13,280 nt of DNA. Source: Halieaceae bacterium (GTDB lineage Bacteria > Pseudomonadota > Gammaproteobacteria > Pseudomonadales > Halieaceae). A model generated the notes under the pieces. That model was not told the origin of the DNA and did no database searches. It worked only from the letters and a program-made list of their open reading frames with translations. Each line of letters starts with the position of its first letter. Position 1 is the stretch's first letter. The stretch covers positions 1 to 13,280 of the forward strand of contig QOPK01000049.1 in the NCBI GenBank assembly GCA_003331685.1, written 5' to 3'. Below are positions 1-6,537 of the stretch, piece by piece. Both the position numbers and the translations under genes were made by a program.

Positions 1-1355
1 CCTGAGGCTTTGTAGCCGCCAAACGGGGACCCATATTCGTAAGCGCTGCCATTGATATGCACCGCACCCGCTCGCAGTGATCGTGACAACCTCGCTGCAC
101 GCTCAGGGCTACCGGTCTGCACATAGGCAGCCAGACCGTAGGGCGTGTCGTTCGCTATCTCAATCGCCTCCTCCTCGGTATCGAAGGGGATAATCGCGAG
201 AACAGGTCCAAAAATTTCCTCTTGAGCGATCCGCATGGTGTTGTCCACATCGGCAAAAATAGTGGGCCGAACGAACCATCCCGCCTCGAAACCCTCCGGA
301 CGACCCAAACCCCCTGCGATCAGATTGGCGCCCTCATCAATGCCAACTTGGATCATATTTTGCACTCGATCAAATTGAATTTGATCGAACAAGGGGCCGA
401 TGTGATCGCCCTCCTCTTCGGGATTTCCTACCACAGTGGCTTCCGCTGCCCGCCGGGCAATCTCAACTACCTCGTCGTAGCAAGACCGCTCAACTAACAG
501 TCGCGTAGGCGCGTCACAAGATTGCCCCGTGTTGAACATGCACTCGGCAACGGACTGCGTGACCCGCTCCTTAAGGTCGCAGTCGGCAAACACCAGGTTT
601 GGCGATTTACCGCCGAGCTCGAGGGTGACGCGTTTTACAGAGTCAGCCGCGTCTCGGGTCACCGCCATGCCGGCTCTGGTTGAACCAGTAAATGACATCA
701 TTTGCACATCGGGGTGACGAGACAGCGCGCCCCCTACAACCGGACCAACCCCATGAACCAGATTGAACACACCTGCAGGCACACCTGCTTCATCCAGAAT
801 CTCCGCATAAAGCATCGCCGACACAGGAGTATGCTCACTAGGCTTGAGCACACAGGTACAGCCTGTCGCAATCACTGGAAGCACTTTGAGCACGACCTGA
901 TTCATCGGCCAATTCCACGGTGTAATCAGCCCACAGACACCGATCGGTTCCCTAAGCAAGAGCTCGCCGTTCTCAAATCGCTCTTGCTCCTCCAGCTTTT
1001 CCAATGCCGCCACAAACCCATCGAGGTGTCCGATCGCGGCGTCGGCCTGCGCGTCTCGGGCCATTGTAATCGGCGCACCCATCTCCAGCCGCATGGCTTG
1101 CGCGAGCTCCTCAAATCGGCGCTCGGTGACGACTCGTATGCGGGCGAGCAAATCGAGTCGCTCTGCCTTACTGGACAGGCTGAATTGCTCAAACGCTGCT
1201 GCAGCGGCAGCAACCGCTCGGTCGACATCGGCCTCACCACCCAATGCCACCTCTCCGACCTGTTCGACAGAGGCGGGATTCAGCACCGGCATCCTGTCGG
1301 TGGATACGGGGTCAACCCATTCCCCATTGATGTAAAACTTTAATAACTTATCCAA
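1..1355 (-). CDS. Aldehyde dehydrogenase family protein (3' end off window)
   Basis: This is an NAD(P)+-dependent aldehyde dehydrogenase, a soluble enzyme that oxidises an aldehyde to the carboxylic acid. The reading frame is intact over 451 codons and lacks only about the last 20-25 residues of a family member of usual length. Visible landmarks are the WNWPMN segment with Asn148, the cofactor-binding Lys171 (VLKPSEHTP), the GSTRAG turn at 224-229, the general base Glu246 in LELGGK, the catalytic Cys280 in GQSCDAPTR, and the C-terminal PFGGYKASG. The start is TTG at 1355: an in-frame TGA lies at 1383-1385, no ATG follows it, and AAGGAG (1365-1370) sits nine bases upstream. The resulting N-terminus, MDKLLKFYINGEWVDP, is typical. 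It lies 27 bases after the MOSC gene, so the two are probably co-transcribed. The substrate cannot be told from the sequence. Confidence 0.95.
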   Translation of the reverse strand, partial: MDKLLKFYINGEWVDPVSTDRMPVLNPASVEQVGEVALGGEADVDRAVAAAAAAFEQFSLSSKAERLDLLARIRVVTERRFEELAQAMRLEMGAPITMARDAQADAAIGHLDGFVAALEKLEEQERFENGELLLREPIGVCGLITPWNWPMNQVVLKVLPVIATGCTCVLKPSEHTPVSAMLYAEILDEAGVPAGVFNLVHGVGPVVGGALSRHPDVQMMSFTGSTRAGMAVTRDAADSVKRVTLELGGKSPNLVFADCDLKERVTQSVAECMFNTGQSCDAPTRLLVERSCYDEVVEIARRAAEATVVGNPEEEGDHIGPLFDQIQFDRVQNMIQVGIDEGANLIAGGLGRPEGFEAGWFVRPTIFADVDNTMRIAQEEIFGPVLAIIPFDTEEEAIEIANDTPYGLAAYVQTGSPERAARLSRSLRAGAVHINGSAYEYGSPFGGYKAS

Positions 1356-1364
1356 GATGCTCAA

Positions 1365-1370
1365 CTCCTT
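1365..1370 (-). promoter_or_regulatory. Shine-Dalgarno AAGGAG selecting a TTG start
   Basis: On the minus strand AAGGAG precedes the TTG at 1355 by nine bases. It also abuts another in-frame TTG (1362-1364), but with no spacer, so the downstream TTG is the better start. No ATG is available in this frame between the upstream stop and the conserved N-terminus. Confidence 0.7.
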
Positions 1371-1382
1371 CGCAAACAGCCA

Positions 1383-1961
1383 TCAGGCGCGCAGCCATTT
1401 TGGCAAAACTTCGGGCGATATCGAGACGCCCTCCCCAACTGATATCACCCCGGGCACTTCTACCACACCCACTAGACCCCGACTGAACTTGGAGGCCTCG
1501 ATAAAGTCCATGTCCCCCAACACCGCACCGGTGGTGGCTTCATGAGATTCTGAAACATACTTCGACATGCGACTGCAGGGTGGGTTGTACTCCTCCACCA
1601 TCAGTACGACCCCACCCTCGAAGGTAAAGATCGTGCCACGAGGCAAGCGGGAAAAATCCGGTATACCCGAGATACTCAGGTTCACAGCAACATCGCCAGC
1701 GGTCAGCGGTTTCGCAAGACTCAATACCTGAGAGACCTGATCCAGGTCTTCCTGTGCCACGGCAGACCACTGCCGTTCGTTCCGCCGCTCGGTGCCGCCA
1801 GGTTGTTTATCTGTTTGCTCCCAGGCTTTTCGGGTGAGACCCCGGTGCCGATCACCCACAATTCCGTCAAACGCAATTTCGAGCGCGCTTTGCGCCGCCT
1901 TGCTGAGCGTTCCCGCAGCACCTAGGAAAAGGCTCTCCACGGTTCCCTGTAAAGGTTCCAT
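1383..1961 (-). CDS. MOSC domain-containing protein
   Basis: This 192-residue protein carries a MOSC domain, the fold of the C-terminal part of molybdenum cofactor sulfurases, found in stand-alone bacterial proteins thought to carry or transfer sulfur to metal centres. Features seen are a GDRHRG motif at 36-41, a Asn-Leu-Ser-Ile strand at 94-97 where family members have the ENL-type motif, and a PPC motif with the conserved Cys129 expected to bind the sulfur. I chose ATG 1961 because AGGTGA lies seven bases upstream and a candidate promoter lies just beyond it. An in-frame ATG at 2021 would add 20 residues (MLFRSRSCQ...) that do not look like part of the domain. The gene is immediately upstream of the aldehyde dehydrogenase. 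The fold is secure; the substrate or partner is unknown, and any link to the dehydrogenase is only by position. Confidence 0.85.
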   Translation of the reverse strand: MEPLQGTVESLFLGAAGTLSKAAQSALEIAFDGIVGDRHRGLTRKAWEQTDKQPGGTERRNERQWSAVAQEDLDQVSQVLSLAKPLTAGDVAVNLSISGIPDFSRLPRGTIFTFEGGVVLMVEEYNPPCSRMSKYVSESHEATTGAVLGDMDFIEASKFSRGLVGVVEVPGVISVGEGVSISPEVLPKWLRA

Positions 1962-1988
1962 CAATCCGTCACCTGATAACGACACCGG

Positions 1989-2018
1989 ATTATTTTGACA
2001 CGAGCGCGATCGGAACAA
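1989..2018 (-). promoter_or_regulatory. Candidate sigma-70 promoter for MOSC-aldehyde dehydrogenase pair
   Basis: Read on the minus strand, TTGTTC (2018-2013) and AATAAT (1994-1989) are 18 bases apart. The -10 box matches consensus at five of six positions; the -35 is weak (three of six). Transcription would begin near 1982, about 20 bases before the ATG at 1961. Inference from motif and position only. Confidence 0.35.
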
Positions 2019-2093
2019 CATCCGGTTGGATCATGGCCGTGAGAGGAAAGTGAAGCCGCCGCGAACAGCGCAGAGTGATCGTATACTCACTCG

Positions 2094-2195
2094 ATGAACA
2101 AACTTTTCGCCGCACTGATGACCACCGTGATTCTGGGCACCGTTGCCATCGTATTTGTGCTGGGCATCATGTCGCTCGCCGGAGTGTCGGGATGA
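2094..2195 (+). CDS. 33-aa single-pass membrane peptide, coupled to next gene
   Basis: This very short reading frame encodes MNKLFAALMTTVILGTVAIV followed by FVLGIMSLAGVSG. It has a positively charged start (Lys3) and one hydrophobic stretch from about residue 4 to 29 that fits a single transmembrane helix. Its TGA (2193-2195) overlaps the ATG (2192-2194) of the following TIP30-like gene as ATGA, the classic layout for translational coupling. A longer alternative frame through this region, starting at 2075, gives a Cys/His/Arg-rich sequence with no protein-like character. I see no strong ribosome-binding site; a TATACT box at 2082-2087 lies so close to the ATG that a leaderless message is possible. 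I do not recognise a family. Function unknown; it may anchor or regulate the coupled protein. Confidence 0.6.
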   Translation: MNKLFAALMTTVILGTVAIVFVLGIMSLAGVSG

Positions 2196-2845
2196 GGCTG
2201 CTACTGGCCGGTGCCACTGGCCTGGTAGGTAATCAGCTACTGGAGCTGGGCCGGGATCTTAGCCATGAGGTCACAACGGTGGGACGTCGCCCCACCGGCC
2301 GCGCTTCAATCGAGATTGTGTCGAGCTTTACCGAGTTACCGAATCTGCCACCCGCCGACGTGGCAATCTGCGCTCTGGGCAGCACCATTCGACAGGCAGG
2401 CTCAAGAGAGGCTTTCCGCGCGGTCGATTATGATGCGGTTATCTCCTTCGCCTCAGCGGCCAAAGAAGCAGGTATCGCGCATTTTTTGGTGGTGACTGCG
2501 GTGGGGGCAAACCCCCGTGCCACGGTTTTTTATTCCCGGGTGAAAGGCGAGGTGGAACAGGAACTCAAGAAGCTGGGCTTCAGGCGGCTCGATATTATTC
2601 GGCCGAGTCTGCTGCTCGGAGACAGAGCGCAGCGCCGGCCGATAGAGGCACTCATGCAGCGCATTGCCCCTGCTACCGACCTGCTGATGCGCGGCAAATG
2701 GCGCCGTTACCGGAGCATACTGGCTGCTGATGTTGGCCGTTGCCTGCTCGGACTGGCCGCTAAATCTGAGCCTGGCGTGTTTATCCACCACTTCGATGAC
2801 ATTATGCGGGTGCTTCAGAGTCCCTCGCCTAGTGTCACCAAATGA
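2192..2845 (+). CDS. TIP30/HTATIP2-like NAD(P)-binding protein
   Basis: This 217-residue protein belongs to the atypical short-chain dehydrogenase group related to human TIP30/HTATIP2. It has an N-terminal Rossmann fold with the dinucleotide motif GATGLVG (7-13), an ALGST stretch (61-65), the catalytic-type pair Tyr114 and Lys118 in YSRVKGEVE, and RPSLLLGDR (137-145). The arrangement LVVTAVGA...YSRVKGE closely mirrors TIP30. No transmembrane segment is seen. The start is ATG 2192, overlapping the stop of the preceding 33-aa membrane peptide gene; residues upstream of it in the same frame (from 2075) are not protein-like, and MRLLLAGATG is the standard N-terminus. A reductase or dehydrogenase activity is possible, but the substrate is not known for bacterial members. 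Confidence 0.9.
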   Translation: MRLLLAGATGLVGNQLLELGRDLSHEVTTVGRRPTGRASIEIVSSFTELPNLPPADVAICALGSTIRQAGSREAFRAVDYDAVISFASAAKEAGIAHFLVVTAVGANPRATVFYSRVKGEVEQELKKLGFRRLDIIRPSLLLGDRAQRRPIEALMQRIAPATDLLMRGKWRRYRSILAADVGRCLLGLAAKSEPGVFIHHFDDIMRVLQSPSPSVTK

Positions 2846-2858
2846 TCTTTCAACACGC

Positions 2859-2894
2859 TTTCCGCTGGATTAAGGTCCCAATATAACTGTTGGG
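2859..2894 (+). promoter_or_regulatory. Candidate promoter with inverted repeat around the -10 box
   Basis: TATAAC at 2882-2887 matches a -10 box at five of six positions; the -35 (TTTCCG, 2859-2864) is weak at three of six with a 17-base spacer. The -10 is bracketed by CCCAA (2877-2881) and TTGGG (2890-2894), a short inverted repeat that could be an operator. It lies 40-75 bases upstream of the phosphatase ATG. Confidence 0.35.
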
Positions 2895-2935
2895 CTTACA
2901 TCCACCACAAGACATTCGCACTCTGGGGCTCGATC

Positions 2936-3751
2936 ATGAGAAAGCCTTTTTCCGTCGCCTTGGTACTGGGCACCCTTGCAGCGTGCCAGCCACAAGCGCC
3001 GTCGCTCGATATTTTCGCACCCGTACCAGAGCTCGGCCACCAATTGATGCAGGGCTACCTTCACGGCGAGCCGCCATTAGACAGCGCCGCGTTTGTCCCA
3101 CCGCCGCCATCAGAAGGATCAGCCAGGCAAGAGGCCGATGATGCCGCGAGCGAAGCACTGCGTCGCCTCGAAGGCTCTGCTCGCTGGGATCAGGCTACTA
3201 TGGATGCTGATCTGCACTTCCCCGCCGCGACGTCGATTTTTGCCTGCGCACTGGGCACCACCATCAGCGAGGCTCAAACGCCTGCCCTGTATCGCCTTTT
3301 AAAGCGGTCATTGACTGATCTGGGTCTGGCGACCTATCCCGCCAAAAAAGCGCACCAGCGGCCGCGCCCTTTCCTCATTAACGGAGGAGCAATATGCACG
3401 CCAGAAGAGCGAGAACTTCTGGAAACCGATGGCTCCTATCCGAGCGGCCATAGCGCCATCGGCTGGGGTTGGGCACTCATCCTGTCGCAGCTGGCACCCG
3501 AGAGAGCGGAGGCGCTTTTGTCGAGAGGTCGTGACTACGCGCGCAGCCGCATGGTGTGTAACGTGCACTGGATGAGTGACACCGAGGCAGGTATGGCAGT
3601 GGGCGCGGCGGCTTTTGCCAGGCTGCAAAACAACGAACTATTTCAGGCAACTATGGCCGCCGCGCGAGCAGAACTGAGTTCAGCCGCAGGATCAGCCCCG
3701 GATGCCGACGCCTGCGAGCAGGAGGCGGCGACGCTGGCATTGTCAGACTAA
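2936..3751 (+). CDS. Class A (PAP2-type) acid phosphatase, predicted lipoprotein
   Basis: This 271-residue protein is a phosphomonoesterase-type member of the PAP2/class A acid phosphatase family, probably acting in the periplasm. The complete signature is present: K137-x6-R144-P145, then YPSGH (168-172), then S204-R205-x5-H211-x3-D215. His172 and His211 are the expected catalytic histidines. The N-terminus is a lipoprotein signal: MRKP, a hydrophobic core, and the lipobox LAAC with the lipidated Cys17. Proteins of this class are more often freely secreted, so membrane anchoring is a distinguishing point. Gln18 follows the Cys, which does not suggest inner-membrane retention, so an outer-membrane location is more likely. 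The ribosome-binding site before ATG 2936 is weak. A hairpin follows the gene. Substrate range cannot be deduced. Confidence 0.92.
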   Translation: MRKPFSVALVLGTLAACQPQAPSLDIFAPVPELGHQLMQGYLHGEPPLDSAAFVPPPPSEGSARQEADDAASEALRRLEGSARWDQATMDADLHFPAATSIFACALGTTISEAQTPALYRLLKRSLTDLGLATYPAKKAHQRPRPFLINGGAICTPEERELLETDGSYPSGHSAIGWGWALILSQLAPERAEALLSRGRDYARSRMVCNVHWMSDTEAGMAVGAAAFARLQNNELFQATMAAARAELSSAAGSAPDADACEQEAATLALSD

Positions 3752-3783
3752 GCTCGCGCATCACGAATTGGCTGGCACACAGA

Positions 3784-3804
3784 AGCCCCGCCTTGAGCGG
3801 GGCT
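3784..3804 (+). terminator. Hairpin after phosphatase gene, probable terminator
   Basis: AGCCCCGC (3784-3791) pairs perfectly with GCGGGGCT (3797-3804) around a CTTGA loop, 33 bases after the phosphatase stop. The downstream tract CTGTATTTC is only moderately T-rich, so termination strength is uncertain. Confidence 0.6.
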
Positions 3805-3807
3805 CTG

Positions 3808-3855
3808 TATTTCAGTACCGCGTTATTTCAGTATCGCGTTGTTTCAGTATAGCGG
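3808..3855 (+). repeat. Three tandem 16-bp repeats
   Basis: Three head-to-tail 16-base units: TATTTCAGTACCGCGT (3808-3823), TATTTCAGTATCGCGT (3824-3839) and TGTTTCAGTATAGCGG (3840-3855). Units one and two differ at one position; unit three is more diverged. They begin three bases after the terminator hairpin and end 64 bases before the NUDIX gene. They could be binding sites or replication slippage; nothing in the sequence decides. Confidence 0.8.
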
Positions 3856-3919
3856 CCTGTTATTTCATGCCAGGCGATGAAGCCGCTAGCATAGCCCAAG
3901 TCGACATTAAGGTTGCCCC

Positions 3920-4669
3920 ATGACGCGGAATCAGTACGGCAGGACACCCACCGGGCCGGGTGAATACAGGGAGAGCTCCACACAGCTTGCTCGGCCCAAA
4001 GAGGCGGCCACGCTGATCGTGGTACGTGCCGGGCCGCAGCCTACTTTACTGATGGGTAAGCGCGCGGCCACCCACCGCTTTATGCCCAATAAATTTGTTT
4101 TCCCCGGTGGCCGGATGGATCTGATCGACCAGCGGCTGCAAATATCAGGCGAGCTGAGCCTACCCGTCATGGAGCGACTGCGAAAGGCCACCAGAAAAAC
4201 AGTTAACGATCGCAAACTTCGCGGCCTCGCACTAGCGGCGATCAGAGAAACTTTTGAGGAAACTGGCCTGATAATAGGCAGGCCCGCCTCTCAATCGGTG
4301 AGCACTACGCACCCGGTTTGGCAAGACTATCTTTCGCATGGTGCTGAGCCGCCGCTGGAGCAAATGGATTTTATCGCCAGGGCGATCACGCCCAGCTATC
4401 GCACCCGGCGTTTCGATACACGCTTCTTCATGATTCACGACCAGTTTATTTTCAACGACCCGGAGCAGATCACCGATGCCAGTGGCGAGCTCAATGAGCT
4501 CCATTGGCTGACACTGAGTGAGGCGCGACAACTGGATTTGCCCGCGGTAACACGGTGGGCCATTGATCTGATCGAACAGCGTATCCAGTTAAGCCCGGCG
4601 GAGCAGATCAAGCAGACCGCGCCCTTTGTGCGTTTCGCCAAAGGGCAGGAGATTTCGATAGACCTCTAA
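3920..4669 (+). CDS. NUDIX hydrolase, NUDT19-like
   Basis: This 249-residue protein is a NUDIX hydrolase, which cleaves a nucleoside diphosphate linked to another moiety. The NUDIX box is split: FPGGRMD at 61-67 supplies the glycines, and AAIRETFEETGL (106-117) supplies the metal-binding helix with Arg109, Glu110, Glu113 and Glu114. About 40 residues, rich in Arg and Lys, lie between the two halves where the standard box has a short spacer. This long insertion plus the IRETFEE.G wording resembles NUDT19/RP2-type proteins, some of which hydrolyse CoA or acyl-CoA; that substrate is only an inference here. The C-terminal part (140-249) has an ELHWLTLSEA stretch typical of the fold's end. The start at ATG 3920 has AAGG eight bases upstream. 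No signal peptide or membrane segment is seen. Confidence 0.9.
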   Translation: MTRNQYGRTPTGPGEYRESSTQLARPKEAATLIVVRAGPQPTLLMGKRAATHRFMPNKFVFPGGRMDLIDQRLQISGELSLPVMERLRKATRKTVNDRKLRGLALAAIRETFEETGLIIGRPASQSVSTTHPVWQDYLSHGAEPPLEQMDFIARAITPSYRTRRFDTRFFMIHDQFIFNDPEQITDASGELNELHWLTLSEARQLDLPAVTRWAIDLIEQRIQLSPAEQIKQTAPFVRFAKGQEISIDL

Positions 4670-4728
4670 TTGCGCCACACCAATGCGCTCTGATTGGTAC
4701 ACTCACCGCCCCTAGCAGGAATTGTTGT

Positions 4729-6225
4729 ATGCAAACCACCGCGAGTGACGCCGCCAACGGCCATTTGACCGGGTACGGCTCACCTTCATATCGCCACTAC
4801 GTGTTGGTCCTGCTGATGCTGGTCTACACGCTGAATTTCATCGACCGCACGTTAATCGCAGTCGTCGCCCAGCCCATCATAGAGTCATTCCAGCTCACAG
4901 ACGCCCAGTGGGGTCTGCTCTATGGACCACCCTTTGCCATTTTTTATGCAGTGATGGGCCTCCCCATTGCGCTCTGGGCAGATCGCTCCAACAGGGTGCA
5001 TATCATCAGCCTGTGCATCGTTCTGTGGTCAATCATGACGGCGCTATGTGGGGTCGCCGTAGGATTCTTCACGCTCCTACTGTTTAGGATCGGCGTCGCC
5101 ATTGGTGAAGCCGGCTGCACACCGCCCGCCAACTCGTTAATAGGCGACTACTTCATCGCTCGAAAACGCGCCACAGCTCTAGGGGTGTACTCCATGGGCG
5201 TGACTCTAGGCAGCGTACTGGCCAACCTCTTTGGCGGCCCGATCGCGCAAATGCAGGGCATGGATGTAGGCAACTGGCTAAGTGGGATCGGCCTAGGCTG
5301 GCTTTTTGGTGGCCTGGACTGGGCGAATATTGAAGGGTGGCGGATTGCCTTCGTCGCAGTTGGCCTGCCCGGCGTGTTGGTCGCGTGGCTCGTTTGGACC
5401 AGTATCAAAGAACCGCCGCGAGGCTATTCAGATCCCCCTAGTCAAAGCGCGGACCGCGCACCCGACTGGTCAGAGACCTTTGCTGAGCTGCGCAGCAAAC
5501 CCTCGTTTTGGTGGATGGCGATTGCCGCGTCGCTGGTCGCTTTTGTCGGCTATGGATTAATCTCATTTCAGGCGCCATTTTTACAACGCGAGCATGGCTT
5601 AAGCGTGCGCGACGCTGCACTTCAATTTGGTGCCCCCCTCTCTTTACTGGCGGCAATGGGGACCTTTCTCGGCGGGTACATTACCGAGCGCCTCACCGAG
5701 CGCTCCCCGACAGCGGTGGCCTGGGTTCCGGCGCTGGGCATTACTTTGGCTGTACCCGCCTACGCGGCCGCTTTTTTCTCAGACGATCTGACCGTTGTGT
5801 TTGTCTTGTGGGGTATCGGGGCCGTGTTTCATTACAGCTACCTCGGCGCGCAATACAACATTGGTCAGGGCGTGGTCAGTAACCGCGCCAGAGCGACCGC
5901 TATTGCGGTGCTGCTCATATTGGTGTCATTGATCGGCAACGGCTTCGGCCCCTACTTCGTCGGATTCATGAGTGACTTTTTCATGCAGCGCGAACTGCTC
6001 TCTCTAGATCCCGGCACGCTTTTGTCACCTGAAACCTGCAAAGCAGCGGACACAGTGCGCTCCATGGCTAATGAAGCGCTTTGCCGGAGTGCCAACTCTA
6101 CGGGGCTCAAATTCTCGATGGCGGTCACTGCCAGCATATTTTTGCTCGCTTCTGCATGCTTCTTGATGTGCGCGAGGACGTTACAAAAGGATTTCGTGGC
6201 TGAGCTGGGGCAGTCCCAGCACTGA
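4729..6225 (+). CDS. Spinster-like MFS transporter
   Basis: This 498-residue inner-membrane protein is a major facilitator superfamily secondary transporter. About twelve hydrophobic segments are visible. Landmarks are NFIDR in the first helix (36-40), the loop motif GLPIALWADRSNR (77-89), and the segment from Arg120 through GEAG (126-129) and TPPANSLIGDYF (131-142), which is characteristic of spinster-like members. Two features lengthen it: a Gly/Trp-rich stretch around 175-200 before the sixth helix, and a Cys-containing periplasmic-type loop before the last helix. AGGA lies eight bases before ATG 4729. It precedes a TonB-dependent receptor by 318 bases, a pairing suggesting a common import or export theme, although the receptor seems to have its own promoter. 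Relatives move lipids, sugars or aromatic and terpenoid acids; the substrate is unknown. Confidence 0.93.
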   Translation: MQTTASDAANGHLTGYGSPSYRHYVLVLLMLVYTLNFIDRTLIAVVAQPIIESFQLTDAQWGLLYGPPFAIFYAVMGLPIALWADRSNRVHIISLCIVLWSIMTALCGVAVGFFTLLLFRIGVAIGEAGCTPPANSLIGDYFIARKRATALGVYSMGVTLGSVLANLFGGPIAQMQGMDVGNWLSGIGLGWLFGGLDWANIEGWRIAFVAVGLPGVLVAWLVWTSIKEPPRGYSDPPSQSADRAPDWSETFAELRSKPSFWWMAIAASLVAFVGYGLISFQAPFLQREHGLSVRDAALQFGAPLSLLAAMGTFLGGYITERLTERSPTAVAWVPALGITLAVPAYAAAFFSDDLTVVFVLWGIGAVFHYSYLGAQYNIGQGVVSNRARATAIAVLLILVSLIGNGFGPYFVGFMSDFFMQRELLSLDPGTLLSPETCKAADTVRSMANEALCRSANSTGLKFSMAVTASIFLLASACFLMCARTLQKDFVAELGQSQH

Positions 6226-6235
6226 TCCGGCCTGA

Positions 6236-6250
6236 CAGCGCATTGCGCTG
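6236..6250. repeat. Perfect 15-bp palindrome after MFS gene
   Basis: CAGCGCA (6236-6242), a central T, and TGCGCTG (6244-6250) are exact inverted repeats. It lies 11 bases after the MFS stop. The gap is too small for a good hairpin loop without melting pairs and no T-tract follows, so it is as likely a protein-binding site as a terminator. Confidence 0.5.
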
Positions 6251-6383
6251 ACTGCTGTCGACTCAAGGTCCATTTATTAATTGACGCTAGACTGACGGAA
6301 TAATAGAAGAAAACCGCCCTGGCTTTCGGTAGAGTCAACGTATGAACTGAGCGCAACCATCGCCCCGTTTTGATCCATCCTAG

Positions 6384-6398
6384 GCACTGAATCAGTGC
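6384..6398. promoter_or_regulatory. Perfect 15-bp palindrome, candidate enhancer/activator site
   Basis: GCACTGA (6384-6390), a central A, and TCAGTGC (6392-6398) form an exact inverted repeat, followed by AAAAAA (6399-6404). Its centre is about 120 bases upstream of the start predicted from the sigma-54 element, within the usual range for an enhancer-binding protein site. No T-run follows it on either strand, so a terminator is unlikely. Confidence 0.5.
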
Positions 6399-6483
6399 AA
6401 AAAATTCGGGATTCGCCGGTTGCTGTTCAGACCCCGTAGACATCGGCAGTGTATAGCTTTGCGTGCTAGCTGTATTTCCAGAA

Positions 6484-6499
6484 TTGGCATGCAGCTTGC
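6484..6499 (+). promoter_or_regulatory. Sigma-54 (RpoN) type promoter for TonB receptor
   Basis: TTGGCATGCAGCTTGC matches the -24/-12 consensus TGGCACG-N4-TTGC with a single C-to-T change. The GG (6486-6487) and GC (6498-6499) are separated by exactly ten bases, as sigma-54 requires. The start would be near 6511, leaving a leader of about 33 bases before the TTG at 6544. Confidence 0.6.
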
Positions 6500-6531
6500 G
6501 TGTTTCCCGTCGATGTAGCCAGTCAATCATC

Positions 6532-6537
6532 AAGGAG
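6532..6537 (+). promoter_or_regulatory. Shine-Dalgarno AAGGAG selecting a TTG start
   Basis: AAGGAG ends six bases before TTG 6544. That start gives a normal signal peptide (MKNRRLLTAV...), whereas the upstream in-frame start at 6463 does not and lies ahead of the predicted sigma-54 promoter. Confidence 0.75.

Noticed and set aside
702..1343. Plus-strand open frame of 213 codons
   Set aside because: It is antisense to the aldehyde dehydrogenase, whose frame carries all catalytic residues; the peptide is His/Arg/Cys-rich and not protein-like.
2075..2191. N-terminal extension of the TIP30-like protein
   Set aside because: The added 39 residues are Cys/His/Arg-rich, unlike any Rossmann N-terminus; ATG 2192 and the overlapping micro-ORF explain the region better.
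5952..6533. Minus-strand open frame of 193 codons across the MFS end and receptor leader
   Set aside because: It is antisense to a well-supported transporter, has low-complexity, Cys/Ser/Arg-rich residues with no recognisable motif, and crosses the regulatory gap.
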